35,408 nucleotides of DNA. Origin: an uncultured Bacteroidales bacterium (GTDB lineage: Bacteria; Bacteroidota; Bacteroidia; Bacteroidales; Paludibacteraceae). The position numbers and the translations under genes are program-made. Location: assembly GCA_937915765.1 (NCBI GenBank), contig CALGHE010000153.1, positions 1-35,408 on the forward strand. The letters run 5' to 3'. The notes under the pieces were generated by a model. That model was not told the DNA's origin. It saw only the letters and a list, made by a program, of their open reading frames with translations, and made no database searches. Positions 1 to 8,265 of the stretch are shown piece by piece (positions within the stretch are counted from its first letter, which is position 1; each line of letters opens with the position of its first letter).

Positions 1-1708
1 AGAGTACGCTTTCTCAGGTTGCTCGTCCATAACCAATATCGATATTCCTGAAGGAATGACTGAGATTAGAGATTTTGTTTTCTATAATTGTGACAGCCTT
101 GCCAGTGTCTCAATACCCGAAAGCATAACCCTGATAGGGAAAGGGGCCTTTGCCGATTGCTCATCCCTGGCCAGTATCATAATCCCTGAAAGTGTAACAC
201 AGATTGGAGCTTTCGCTTTTGACGGGTGCTCATCCCTGACCAGCGTCGAAATCCCTAAAGGAGTAACGGAGATTGGATATAATACCTTCTATGGATGTTC
301 ATCCCTAACTAGTATTGTAATCCCTAAGGGTGTAACTTCAATTGGAGAGTCTGCATTTGAGGGTTGCTCTTCCCTTAGTAACATCTCAATTCCCCAAGGG
401 GTAACGGAAATTAGGTATAATACTTTCGCCGGATGTTCGTCCCTGATCAGCGTTGAAATCCCCAAAAGTGTAACTTCAATTGGAGAGTATGCGTTTGAGT
501 ATTGCTCTTCTCTTGTCAGTGTTACAATCCCTGAAGGTGTAACAGAAATTGATATTCGAACTTTCTATAACTGCACATCTCTTGCCAGTGTCGAAATCCC
601 TAAAAGCGTAACTAAGATTGAAGGAGCTGCATTCTCGTCTTGTTCGTCCCTTGAAAGTGTCGCGCTTCCCGAAGGTCTAATCTCGATTGGGGATGGGGCT
701 TTTAATAGTTGTTCTACTCTTGTCAATGTCATAATCCCTGAGAGTGTGACTGAAATTGGAGAGTACGCTTTCTATAATTGTAAATCCTTTACCAACATCA
801 CAATCCCTGAAGGTGTAACGGAAATTAAAGATTATACTTTTTGGGGTTGCAGCAATCTTGGTAGCATCATAATCCCGGAAGGCGTGACAAAGTTAGGTGA
901 TTGTGCATTTAGAGGGTGTTCTTCCCTTGCCAATATTGAAATTCCCGAAACTGTAACAGAGATTGAAGAGGCCGCTTTCTCTCTATGTTCATCACTGGAC
1001 AGTGTCTCAATTCCTGCTGGTGTGACGAAGATTGCTGATTATACATTTAATGGTTGTTCTTCTCTTGCCAATATCATAATACCCGGAAATGTAACCACTA
1101 TTGGAGAAGGTGCTTTCCAAGCGTGCGACAGCCTGACCAGTGTCACAATTTCTGAAGGTGTAACCACGATAGGGAAAGATGCTTTTTATTATTGTGCCGC
1201 TCTGACTAACATCGAATTGCCCTGTAGCGTAACCTCCATTGGAACAGGAGCTTTTGAGGGCTGTTCATCCCTAACTAGTGTTACAATGTCAGAAGGGTTG
1301 GAGAGTATTGGAAGCTATGCTTTCTCTGAGTGTAAAGGTCTTGCCTGCATTATAAGTAAAGAAACAACTCCACCGTGGTGTTTCAATCAAGTTTTCTATA
1401 ATGTTGACAAGTCAATACCCGTTTATGTTCCTATGGCAAGTGTCGAAGCCTATAAGAGCGCAAATGGCTGGAGCGAATTTACTAATATCATAGGGAAAGA
1501 TTTTGAAGGTGAAGAAACGTCGGTTGCCAATGTAGTGGCAGATGAACTTGTGGTGCGTTTTGACGGAGGTACGCTTGTGGTTGAGGGCGTTTCTGACTAT
1601 GAGGTTTACAGCACATCGGGGATAAACCTTGGCAAACCAGAGCGTCTCGGCAGCGGTGTCTATGTCGTGGTTGCCAATGGCAGAAGCGTAAAAGTGGCTG
1701 TGAAGTAA
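1..1708 (+). CDS. BspA-like leucine-rich-repeat surface protein with T9SS sorting tail (5' end missing)
   Basis: The reading frame is open from base 2 and the gene starts before the window; an internal ATG at 56 is only a repeat residue. The visible 568 residues hold 19 consecutive 23-residue repeats plus a degenerate twentieth, each built around C-S-S-L, I-P-x-x-V-T-x-I-G and an AF/TF pair, as in the BspA/LRR_5 family. After the repeats come the family's usual end segment (PVYVPMASVEAYKSANGW) and a C-terminal domain ending LGSGVYVVVANGRSVKVAVK. That last part fits the type A T9SS C-terminal sorting domain, so the protein is probably exported by the T9SS and attached to or released from the surface. 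BspA proteins are known for adhesion to host or matrix proteins; the ligand here is unknown. A strong terminator follows, so it does not share a transcript with tatD. Confidence 0.9.
   Translation, partial: EYAFSGCSSITNIDIPEGMTEIRDFVFYNCDSLASVSIPESITLIGKGAFADCSSLASIIIPESVTQIGAFAFDGCSSLTSVEIPKGVTEIGYNTFYGCSSLTSIVIPKGVTSIGESAFEGCSSLSNISIPQGVTEIRYNTFAGCSSLISVEIPKSVTSIGEYAFEYCSSLVSVTIPEGVTEIDIRTFYNCTSLASVEIPKSVTKIEGAAFSSCSSLESVALPEGLISIGDGAFNSCSTLVNVIIPESVTEIGEYAFYNCKSFTNITIPEGVTEIKDYTFWGCSNLGSIIIPEGVTKLGDCAFRGCSSLANIEIPETVTEIEEAAFSLCSSLDSVSIPAGVTKIADYTFNGCSSLANIIIPGNVTTIGEGAFQACDSLTSVTISEGVTTIGKDAFYYCAALTNIELPCSVTSIGTGAFEGCSSLTSVTMSEGLESIGSYAFSECKGLACIISKETTPPWCFNQVFYNVDKSIPVYVPMASVEAYKSANGWSEFTNIIGKDFEGEETSVANVVADELVVRFDGGTLVVEGVSDYEVYSTSGINLGKPERLGSGVYVVVANGRSVKVAVK
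2..1312 (+). repeat. Tandem array of 19 coding repeats, 69 bp each
   Basis: Counting from the codon for the first visible E-Y-A-F, 19 units of exactly 23 codons follow without any length change, and unit 20 begins at 1313. Conserved DNA blocks such as tgctcatccct and atccctgaaggtgtaac recur in each unit. The array probably continues left of the window. Such arrays can change copy number by recombination. Confidence 0.85.
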
Positions 1709-1741
1709 AGTGATTCCGGGGGGCACAGCCTTGCCGAAACT

Positions 1742-1790
1742 AACAACAAGAACGGGGTGTCGAAAAAAACATCTCGTTCTTGTTGTTTTG
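1742..1790 (+). terminator. Strong intrinsic terminator after the BspA-like gene
   Basis: Bases 1742-1760 pair with 1769-1787 as a 19-bp stem with two G-T wobbles and an 8-base A-rich loop, followed by a short T-rich tail. It lies 33 bases after the stop codon. The A-rich 5' side means it could also work in reverse. Confidence 0.85.
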
Positions 1791-1881
1791 TGCGGATTAT
1801 AGTCTTGTAGAGGCGTGATATGTTGCGTCTATCAATATTTTAAATTGCGGATTGCTCTGAACGTGAGTGTGTTATGACAAT

Positions 1882-1912
1882 TTTGCGGATGTGCGTATTT
1901 TTACTACCTTTG
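1882..1912 (+). promoter_or_regulatory. Bacteroidetes-type promoter for tatD
   Basis: A TTTG at 1882-1885 is separated by exactly 19 bases from tacctttg at 1905-1912, which matches the TTTG-N19-TAnnTTTG layout of the primary sigma factor in this phylum. Transcription would start near 1917-1919, giving a leader of about 100 bases. The -7 box lies in a short palindrome (tacctt-tgc-aaggta, 1905-1919). Confidence 0.75.
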
Positions 1913-2018
1913 CAAGGTAAAATGCAATTGTACTTGGATTTGTATGTCGTTAGGCTTAGTTTCGGGAGATCCGGCCGTGTCATATTTTCCGGCGGTTGCA
2001 AATAATAATGGATGAAAT

Positions 2019-2792
2019 ATGAACTTGATAGACACGCATTCGCACATATATCTGAAGGAGGATTTTGGCGAAGATTTGGAACTGGTGGTCGAAAGGCTGA
2101 AACAGGCAGGGGTGGAGCACGTCTTTTTGCCTAACATAGACAGCTCTACGATAGATGAGATGCACGAATTGGAGGCAGCCGAGCCTGGCCGTTTCCATGC
2201 TTTGATGGGGCTGCATCCTACGAGCGTAAAGGAGAATTTCAGAGAAGAGCTTGATGTCGTGGCTCGTTGTCTAAAGGAGCGAGACTATTGCGGAGTGGGC
2301 GAGATAGGAATAGACTTGTATTGGGACAAAACATTTGTTAACGAGCAAATTGAGGCGTTTGAGACACAGATCGACTGGGCTATCTCCAAATCCTTGCCGA
2401 TTGTGATACATTGCCGTGAGGCGTTTGCAGAGGTCGTGGCAAGCTTGCGCAGGTTCGACAAGACGAAGCTCAGAGGCATCTTCCACAGCTTTGGAGGGTC
2501 TGCAGATGATGCCGAAGTGATAGGCTCGCTCGGAAAATTCTGGCTGGGCATCAATGGGGTGGTGACTTTCAAGAAATCCTCTTTGCCGGAGGTGATAGCG
2601 AATGTTCCGCTGGAACGTCTGGTTCTGGAGACCGACTCGCCGTATCTGACGCCGGTTCCGCACAGAGGGAAAAGGAACGAGTCTGCTTATATAGTTTATG
2701 TCGCTCAGAAAATAGCGGAGGTGAAAGGCGTGGAGTGCAGCTTGGTGGCGAAACAGACGAGTCTGAACGCGATGGAAATATTTGAAGTTTGA
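2019..2792 (+). CDS. tatD: TatD-family metal-dependent hydrolase / DNase
   Basis: This 257-residue protein has the full TatD signature: DTHSH at 5-9, the metal-ligand glutamate in GEIGID (E95), H131 in HCRE, H156 in HSFGG, and ETDSPYL-P around D206. Family members are cytoplasmic TIM-barrel amidohydrolases with two metal ions. E. coli TatD has 3'-5' exonuclease activity and a role in DNA repair; the physiological substrate of most homologues is uncertain. The start at 2019 puts the DTHSH motif at the usual distance from the N-terminus. A tiny frame (ATG 2009, stop overlapping the tatD start as ATGA) could couple translation. No hairpin terminator is visible after the stop. Confidence 0.92.
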   Translation: MNLIDTHSHIYLKEDFGEDLELVVERLKQAGVEHVFLPNIDSSTIDEMHELEAAEPGRFHALMGLHPTSVKENFREELDVVARCLKERDYCGVGEIGIDLYWDKTFVNEQIEAFETQIDWAISKSLPIVIHCREAFAEVVASLRRFDKTKLRGIFHSFGGSADDAEVIGSLGKFWLGINGVVTFKKSSLPEVIANVPLERLVLETDSPYLTPVPHRGKRNESAYIVYVAQKIAEVKGVECSLVAKQTSLNAMEIFEV

Positions 2793-3011
2793 TGTTTGTT
2801 TTGAATAAATAGAAAAAAAAACGTGAAAAAGTTTGATAAAAACAAAAAAATGTAGAAATTTGCTCGCAATTTGAAATCTTATTCCTTTGGTAGGGTGTAA
2901 GGAGAAGCAAAATGGGGAAGGAACGGAAATATTTTGCGTTGTTAAGCGATTTTTCTTGCTTAAAAATGTGTTTGTTTCTATTTTTTTTGTAATTTGCGGC
3001 TCGAATTTTTA

Positions 3012-3099
3012 GGAGAGATGCTCGAGTGGTTTAAGAGGCACGCCTGGAAAGCGTGTATGCGCCAAAAGCGTATCACGAGTTCGAATCTCGTTCTCTCCG
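3012..3099 (+). tRNA. tRNA-Ser (anticodon GGA)
   Basis: This 88-base cloverleaf has acceptor stem ggagaga/tctctcc and discriminator G at 3099. The anticodon stem is cacgc/gcgtg with loop ctggaaa, giving anticodon GGA at 3046-3048. The long variable arm typical of serine tRNA and the T-loop ttcgaat are present. CCA is not encoded. A T-run at 3101-3108 follows. A weak -7-like gtaatttg lies at 2989-2996. Confidence 0.96.
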
Positions 3100-3157
3100 C
3101 TTTTTTTTAAATTTTAAAATTATAAACAAGTAAAATTAATAACTAATCTCAAGAAAA

Positions 3158-4018
3158 ATGAAAAAGGTATTTGCAGTATTAGCGATTATGGGGGTTGCTC
3201 TTTTGGGTACAACTTCAGCCGTTTTTGCTCAGGACGAAGTGGTAGAAGATCAGGCTACAGAACAGGTGGCTGAAGAACCAGCTCAGGAAGAAGCTCCGGC
3301 TCAGGAACCAGCTCCGCAAGCTAAGGTTGAAGAACCAAAAGCTCAGGTTGCAGCTAACGAAGGTAACGCTCCTGGCGAACAGAGCATGCACAAGGCTTTG
3401 AAGACTAAATTTATCGAAGGTGGTGCTGGTTTCATGGCATGCGTTGTTGTGTGTCTTATCATCGGTTTGGCTTTGGCTATCGAACGTATCATCTATTTGA
3501 GCCTTGCTTCAATCAACACTAAGGCTTTGTTGGATAAGATTGAAGACGCTATGGAAAACGGTGATGTAGAAGGAGCTAAGGATATCGCTCGTAACACAAG
3601 AGGTCCTATCGCATCTATCTTCTATCAGGGTCTTTCTCGTGTGGAAGAAGGAGCTGACGCAGTAGAAAAGTCTGTAGTTTCTTACGGCGGTGTTCAGATG
3701 GGTCTTTTGGAAAAGAACGTTACTTGGATTTCTTTGTGTATCGCTCTTGCTCCGATGTTGGGATTCATGGGTACTGTAATCGGTATGATTCAGGCGTTCG
3801 ACAAAATCCAGCAGGTTGGTGACATCTCGGCTACTGTCGTTGCAGGTGGTATCAAGGTTGCCCTTTTGACTACTGTGACAGGTTTGATCGTCGCTATGAT
3901 TCTTCAGGTATTCTTGAACTTTATCTTGACTAAGATTGAGGCTCTTACAACAGATATGGAAGACTCTTCAATCTCTTTGCTTGACATCGTAGTTAAGTAC
4001 GAACAGTCAAGAAAATAA
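3158..4018 (+). CDS. exbB: ExbB/TolQ/MotA-type proton channel protein with signal peptide and A/P/E-rich N-terminus
   Basis: This 286-residue inner-membrane protein is the proton-channel subunit of a TonB-type energy-transducing complex. Residues 1-25 form a cleavable-looking signal peptide (cleavage near AVFAQ-D). Residues 26-75 are an Ala/Pro/Glu-rich, probably unstructured linker absent from E. coli ExbB. Membrane helices lie at about 92-116, 189-213 and 223-256, with the conserved LGFMGTVIGMIQAF (201-214) and ALLTTVTGLIVAM (235-247) that line the channel. It heads an operon with a 4-TM protein and two ExbD proteins. No clear TAnnTTTG promoter lies between the tRNA and the start. Energising TonB-dependent outer-membrane transport is the most likely role; a dedicated non-TonB motor is possible. 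Confidence 0.9.
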   Translation: MKKVFAVLAIMGVALLGTTSAVFAQDEVVEDQATEQVAEEPAQEEAPAQEPAPQAKVEEPKAQVAANEGNAPGEQSMHKALKTKFIEGGAGFMACVVVCLIIGLALAIERIIYLSLASINTKALLDKIEDAMENGDVEGAKDIARNTRGPIASIFYQGLSRVEEGADAVEKSVVSYGGVQMGLLEKNVTWISLCIALAPMLGFMGTVIGMIQAFDKIQQVGDISATVVAGGIKVALLTTVTGLIVAMILQVFLNFILTKIEALTTDMEDSSISLLDIVVKYEQSRK

Positions 4019-4052
4019 TATAAAGGCGTAATAAACTTCAAATTAAAAAAAG

Positions 4053-4517
4053 ATGAAGGTAAATTCAATAGTGTTTTACGTATTGGCTGCGATTTCTCTT
4101 ATCATCATAGCTCTTTTCTGCTTGGGCGGAAGCGAGGAGGTGATTTATAATAAAGAGAAATTTGATGAGCCGGTGAATACGTCAATGTTCTTGTTCTGGA
4201 CGTATGCTCTTGTTGGTTTAGTGTGTTTGGCAACTATTTTCTCTGCAGGTTCTTCGTTCTTTATCAATTTGCAGAAGAATCCGCAGAATGCAATTAAGAC
4301 AGCGGTAGTGTTCCTTTCGTTGATTGTTCTTTTGCTTGTGACTTATTTGATTGGAGATGGTTCTGAGATGGCGATTTTGGGTTACGAAGGAACAGACAAC
4401 AAAGATCCTTTCTGGTTGAAGGTGACTGACATGTGCTTGTATTCAACTTATACCCTTTTGTTCATCGGTGCGCTTGCAGCTTTGCTCGGAGGATTTTTTA
4501 AGAAAATAATAAAATAA
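4053..4517 (+). CDS. Small four-helix membrane protein of the ExbB-ExbD operon
   Basis: This 154-residue protein has four predicted membrane helices (about 5-26, 44-70, 80-103 and 128-150) and short loops, ending in a basic KKIIK tail. I do not recognise a named domain. It lies 34 bases after exbB and 16 before the first exbD in the same direction, so it is almost certainly co-transcribed. From memory, similar small proteins occur at this place in other Bacteroidetes exbB-exbD operons. An accessory role in the ExbB-ExbD complex is inferred only from position. Confidence 0.8.
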   Translation: MKVNSIVFYVLAAISLIIIALFCLGGSEEVIYNKEKFDEPVNTSMFLFWTYALVGLVCLATIFSAGSSFFINLQKNPQNAIKTAVVFLSLIVLLLVTYLIGDGSEMAILGYEGTDNKDPFWLKVTDMCLYSTYTLLFIGALAALLGGFFKKIIK

Positions 4518-4533
4518 TTAAAATTTGTGTTAG

Positions 4534-5127
4534 ATGGCAAAAGGAAAGAAAAGAGAAGTTGAAGAGGTAAATGCGAGCTCGACTGCCGACATCGCGTTCT
4601 TGCTTCTTGTGTTCTTCCTGGTGACAACATCAATGTCGACAGACCTGGGCTTGGTGCGTAGGCTTCCGCCTCCTGCTCCAAAAGAGAACACAAAGACTGA
4701 GATTAAGAAGCGTAACATGTTAGTTGTGCTTGTTAATAGCAAAAATCAGTTGATGGTGAGAGAAGAGGCTATTCCAGTTTCTGAGTTGAAGGAAAAGGTT
4801 AAGCAGTTTGTTAGCAATCCTGGCAATGACGAAAACTTGGCAGAGAAGCTTCCTGTGAAGATTGATTATTTGGGTGGACAGGTTGTGCTTGTTCCGAAGA
4901 ATCATGTGGTTTCTTTGCAGAATGACCGTGGCACAAGTTTTGACGCATATATGGAAGTGCAGAACGAGATAGTTGCGGCGTATAACGAAATGCGTGATGA
5001 GTGTGCTCAGAAGTACTTTAAGAAGAAATTTAGCGAACTTTCTGAAGATGAATTGGATGCGGTGAAGAAAATTTTGCCGATGAACATTTCGGAAGCAGAG
5101 CCTAAAGATTATGGAGGAGTGAAATAA
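4534..5127 (+). CDS. exbD: ExbD/TolR-family biopolymer transport protein (first copy)
   Basis: This 197-residue protein has a short cytoplasmic N-terminus, one membrane helix (about 17-36) and a periplasmic domain. D19, in TADIAFLLLVFFLV at the helix start, matches the proton-carrying aspartate of ExbD/TolR. A proline-rich PPPAPK segment follows the helix. Compared with the roughly 140 residues of E. coli ExbD, the periplasmic part carries an insertion of about 60 polar, charged residues near its C-terminus (about 135-195). The stop codon overlaps the next start by one base (taatg), which implies translational coupling to the second ExbD. Confidence 0.9.
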   Translation: MAKGKKREVEEVNASSTADIAFLLLVFFLVTTSMSTDLGLVRRLPPPAPKENTKTEIKKRNMLVVLVNSKNQLMVREEAIPVSELKEKVKQFVSNPGNDENLAEKLPVKIDYLGGQVVLVPKNHVVSLQNDRGTSFDAYMEVQNEIVAAYNEMRDECAQKYFKKKFSELSEDELDAVKKILPMNISEAEPKDYGGVK

Positions 5128-5594
5128 TGGCTAAATTTAGAAAAAAAGGTGGTAAAAAGTTGCCTGCTGTAAGTACGGCATCTCTTCCGGATATCGTGTT
5201 TATGTTGTTGTTCTTCTTTATGACCGCAACTACGATGAAGGAGGTTACTTATCAGGTTAAAATGTCTTTTCCTCAGGCTACTGAGTTGACAAAGCTGGAG
5301 AATAAGTCGTTGGTTAAGTATATCTACATCGGAGAGGCTCTTGATAAGAAGAAGCATGGTGTTGAGTCTTGTATTCAGTTGAACGACCAGATTGTTGAAG
5401 GTCCGAAAAGGGTTGGGCCTTTCATTAACTCTGAGCGTGAGTCTATGAAGGAGGAGGATCAGTCTAAGATGATGGTTGCTCTTAAAATAGACAAAAACAC
5501 AAAGATGGGTATCGTGACAGACGTTAAGACTGAGTTGCGTAATGCTCAGGCTTTGAGAATCACTTACACTGCGGTTCAGAAACAGAATAAGTAA
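5127..5594 (+). CDS. exbD: ExbD/TolR-family biopolymer transport protein (second copy)
   Basis: This 155-residue paralogue of the previous gene starts with a very basic N-terminus (KFRKKGGKK). Its single membrane helix (about 20-39) begins with LPDIVFMLLFFF, where D22 is the expected proton-binding residue. The periplasmic domain ends without the long insertion of the first copy. A GGAGGAG sequence at 5113-5119 inside the end of the upstream gene gives a strong ribosome site, unusual in this phylum. Two different ExbD proteins with one ExbB suggest a heteromeric complex. A terminator follows within 40 bases. Confidence 0.9.
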   Translation: MAKFRKKGGKKLPAVSTASLPDIVFMLLFFFMTATTMKEVTYQVKMSFPQATELTKLENKSLVKYIYIGEALDKKKHGVESCIQLNDQIVEGPKRVGPFINSERESMKEEDQSKMMVALKIDKNTKMGIVTDVKTELRNAQALRITYTAVQKQNK

Positions 5595-5626
5595 AAAAAC
5601 AATTGAAATTTTTGTTCATATCCAAG

Positions 5627-5661
5627 GGAGAGAGGAATTTTGTTCCTCTCTTCTTTTTTTT
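5627..5661 (+). terminator. Intrinsic terminator of the exbB-exbD operon
   Basis: Bases 5627-5637 pair with 5643-5653 (core gagaggaa/ttcctctc, one G-T pair, 5-base loop), followed by a run of eight T. It lies 33 bases after the stop. Confidence 0.9.
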
Positions 5662-5684
5662 GTGTGATGTGTTGTTTTGTCCAA

Positions 5685-5719
5685 ATAAAAAAAGCAGCCC
5701 CTTTTTAAGGGACTGCTTT
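5685..5719 (-). terminator. Intrinsic terminator after tRNA-Thr
   Basis: On the minus strand, aaagcagtccctt pairs with aaggggctgcttt (bases 5707-5719 with 5691-5703, one wobble) around a 3-base loop. It runs into a U-tract given by the A-run at 5687-5693. It starts 7 bases after the tRNA. Confidence 0.88.
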
Positions 5720-5725
5720 GAAAAG

Positions 5726-5798
<73 letters not shown>

Positions 5799-5809
5799 GT
5801 TTGCGAGTG

Positions 5810-5817
5810 CAAATGTA
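5810..5817 (-). promoter_or_regulatory. -7 element for tRNA-Thr
   Basis: Read on the minus strand this is TAcaTTTG, a perfect TAnnTTTG match, 12 bases before the tRNA 5' end. No good -33 TTTG is visible upstream. Confidence 0.65.
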
Positions 5818-6145
5818 AGTTTTTTTTTCTTTTTAGAATAGAAAAATCGCTCTTTTTTTTCCTTTTTTTTATCATCTGTTTTGTTTGAGCCATTTTTGTC
5901 TTGATTTGTAATGCCTAACAAAGAGTTTGGATCTGTGTTCATGACGGCGCGTGTGCGTTATGTTTAAGTGGAGAGTTTGCGCGTGTGTCAGTTTTCTTGG
6001 TCGTGAAAAATGTTGCGGTAAATTTGCGACTTCCATTTTAATTGTCTTGATTATATATAAGCCTGCATCGTTCCCTTGCAAATAATATAATCAACCTGAG
6101 CAAATGCGCTTCAAAAACGTCTTGGACTAATTTATGGAGCTTGCC
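5818..6145. other. Intergenic region between tRNA-Thr and the end of recG
   Basis: The region is T-rich and has no credible gene; the short open frames have no family resemblance. A plus-strand promoter-like sequence lies at 5997-6026. I see no hairpin terminator for recG. Confidence 0.5.
5997..6026 (+). promoter_or_regulatory. Orphan plus-strand promoter-like sequence
   Basis: TTG at 5997-5999, a 19-base spacer and TAaaTTTG at 6019-6026 match the Bacteroidetes promoter. It points toward the 3' end of recG, which is on the other strand. Nothing downstream explains it except a possible short or antisense RNA. Confidence 0.4.
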
Positions 6146-8254
6146 TTAACTTATTGCTCCCCAGTTTATTTTGCCTTTTGCAAGCTGGTTCAGCTGTCTG
6201 TTAAGCACAAAGTTTTTTTCGCCATCAAGAGAAGGGTCTTCTTCTAATATTTCCAAAGCAGTCTCCCTTGCGAGTTGCAGGATTTGTCCGTCATTGGCGA
6301 GATTGGCTATTTTCAGGTTGAAAGGTATTCCGCTTTGCTGGGTGCCTTCCAGGTCGCCGGGACCGCGCATTTTCAGGTCAGCCTCCGAAATCTCAAATCC
6401 GTCGTTAGACTGTACCATAATGTCCATGCGCTGACGGCTTTCTTTGGAGAGCTTGACAGAAGTGATTAGGATGCAGTAACTTTGCTCGGCGCCACGACCA
6501 ACTCTGCCTCTCAGCTGGTGCAGCTGGGATAGACCGAACCGTTCGGCGCTCTCTATAATCATGACTGAGGCGTTCGGCACATTGACGCCAACTTCTATGA
6601 CGGTGGTTGACACTAATATGTGAGCTTCGCCAGATGCGAATTTCTGCATTTGTTCATCTTTTTCTGCCGCCTTCATCTTTCCGTGAACCATGCATATCTT
6701 GTATTCAGGAAAGATCTGTTTTAGTTGCTCGAAACCGGATTCCAAGTTCTTGTAGTCTGACTTCTCGGACTCTTGGATTAGCGGATAGACGACATACGCT
6801 TGTCTGCCTGCGTTTATCTGTTTTCGCACAAAATCGTAAATGCCGGCTTTCTTTATGTCGAACTGATGGAAAGTCTGTATCGGTTTTCTGCCTGGAGGCA
6901 ATTGGTCTATCACGGAAACGTCGAGGTCGCCGTAAAGCGTCATCGCCAGCGTGCGCGGAATGGGGGTGGCCGTCATGACAAGCACATGTGGCGGCTGCAC
7001 GTTCTTATTCCAAAGTTTAGCGCGTTGCGCAACCCCGAACCGGTGCTGTTCGTCTATAATCACCATGCCGAGATTTTTGAACACAACCCGGTCTTCGAGC
7101 AGAGCGTGTGTGCCGATTAGGATATGTATCTCCCCGCTTTCCAGTTGCTGCAGCAGTTTGTCACGCTCGGATTTTTTTGTGCTGCCGGTCAGCAGGGCGA
7201 CTTTTATATTTAGTTTGCCTATCATAGAGCAGACAGACTCAAGGTGCTGATTAGCAAGGATTTCTGTTGGAGCCATCATGCAAGCTTGAAAGTTGTTGTC
7301 TATAGCCATCAGCATCACCATCAGCGCCACGAGCGTTTTCCCGCTGCCCACGTCGCCTTGCAGGAGCCTGTTCATCTGCCTGCCGCTTCCGACATCTGCG
7401 CGTATCTCCCTGATTACACGCTTCTGCGCGTCGGTCAGGTCAAACGGCAGACACTCTTTGTAGAAAGTGTTGAAATAGTCGCCGATTTTGTCAAACGGAA
7501 AGCCTTTGTAGCGTTGCGAGCGAATCTTTGTATGCCGCAAAATATTCAGCTGCACGTAGAAGAGTTCCTCGAACTTCAGTCTGAACTGCGCTTTTTGCAG
7601 CAGGTCGGAGTTCTTAGGAAAATGTATATTGAGAATTGAGTCGTGAAGCCTTAGCAAATTAAGTTTCTGCAGAATATAGGCAGGAAGCGTCTCCGGCAGT
7701 TCGTAAGAAGAGAGGACGTTTTTGACAATGGAGAACATAATGTTCTGTATTGCCTTGGATGTAAGAAAACCGCTCTTCATCTTCTCCGTTGTGTTGTAAA
7801 CGCCCAGCAGCCCTCCAGCGGTCTGTTTGGTTTTAGCGTCGTCCGGCGACTCAATTTCGGGGTGGACAAAGTTATATTTTCCGTTAAAGGCCGATGGCTT
7901 GCCGAAGATTACATACTCAACTCCCGGCTTATATTTGTCTTCGATGTACTTCACCCCTTTGAACCACACAAGCTCAACAGAAGAGTCGCCGTCAGAAAAG
8001 ATGGCGGAGAGCCTTAAGTTTCGTCCCGAACCCACCTTCTGTATCGCGGTGATGGTGCCTCTTATTTGCACGTAGGCAGATGTAGATGTTATGTCTTTAA
8101 TTTTATAATACTGGCTGCGGTCAACATATCGGAACGGGAAATAGAAAAGCATGTCCTCAACGGAAAAAACCTCTATCTCCTTTTTCAGCAAGTCTGCCTT
8201 TTTCGGTCCGACTCCGGGCAGATACATTATATCTTTTGTTGACAGTTCTGACAT
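6146..8254 (-). CDS. recG: ATP-dependent DNA helicase RecG
   Basis: This 702-residue superfamily 2 helicase reverses stalled replication forks and processes branched DNA. An N-terminal wedge (OB-fold) domain spans roughly residues 60-140. The helicase core has Walker A GDVGSGKT (300-307), the DEQH motif (401-404), TATPIPRT, and a C-terminal GLSQLHQLRGRVGRG motif VI. The C-terminal TRG-type segment (EGTQQSG-P) that couples ATP use to DNA movement is present. Length and motif order are normal for the family. The start lies 11 bases after the ispD stop, so the two form an operon. Confidence 0.97.
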   Translation of the reverse strand: MSELSTKDIMYLPGVGPKKADLLKKEIEVFSVEDMLFYFPFRYVDRSQYYKIKDITSTSAYVQIRGTITAIQKVGSGRNLRLSAIFSDGDSSVELVWFKGVKYIEDKYKPGVEYVIFGKPSAFNGKYNFVHPEIESPDDAKTKQTAGGLLGVYNTTEKMKSGFLTSKAIQNIMFSIVKNVLSSYELPETLPAYILQKLNLLRLHDSILNIHFPKNSDLLQKAQFRLKFEELFYVQLNILRHTKIRSQRYKGFPFDKIGDYFNTFYKECLPFDLTDAQKRVIREIRADVGSGRQMNRLLQGDVGSGKTLVALMVMLMAIDNNFQACMMAPTEILANQHLESVCSMIGKLNIKVALLTGSTKKSERDKLLQQLESGEIHILIGTHALLEDRVVFKNLGMVIIDEQHRFGVAQRAKLWNKNVQPPHVLVMTATPIPRTLAMTLYGDLDVSVIDQLPPGRKPIQTFHQFDIKKAGIYDFVRKQINAGRQAYVVYPLIQESEKSDYKNLESGFEQLKQIFPEYKICMVHGKMKAAEKDEQMQKFASGEAHILVSTTVIEVGVNVPNASVMIIESAERFGLSQLHQLRGRVGRGAEQSYCILITSVKLSKESRQRMDIMVQSNDGFEISEADLKMRGPGDLEGTQQSGIPFNLKIANLANDGQILQLARETALEILEEDPSLDGEKNFVLNRQLNQLAKGKINWGAIS

Positions 8255-8265
8255 AAAGAATCTTT

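Larger units (their letters stand above)
1709..2018. other. Intergenic region between BspA-like gene and tatD
   Basis: This 310-base stretch holds the terminator at 1742-1790 and the tatD promoter at 1882-1912. A possible 27-codon upstream reading frame lies at 1922-2005. I see nothing else that is convincing between 1791 and 1880. Confidence 0.6.

Noticed and set aside
3158..5594. GldL/GldM-type T9SS motor
   Set aside because: The proteins carry clear ExbB and ExbD motifs and are too short for GldM (about 500 residues).
5872..6081. 69-codon minus-strand open frame after recG
   Set aside because: It has no start signal, no domain and an Arg/His-rich composition typical of a chance frame.
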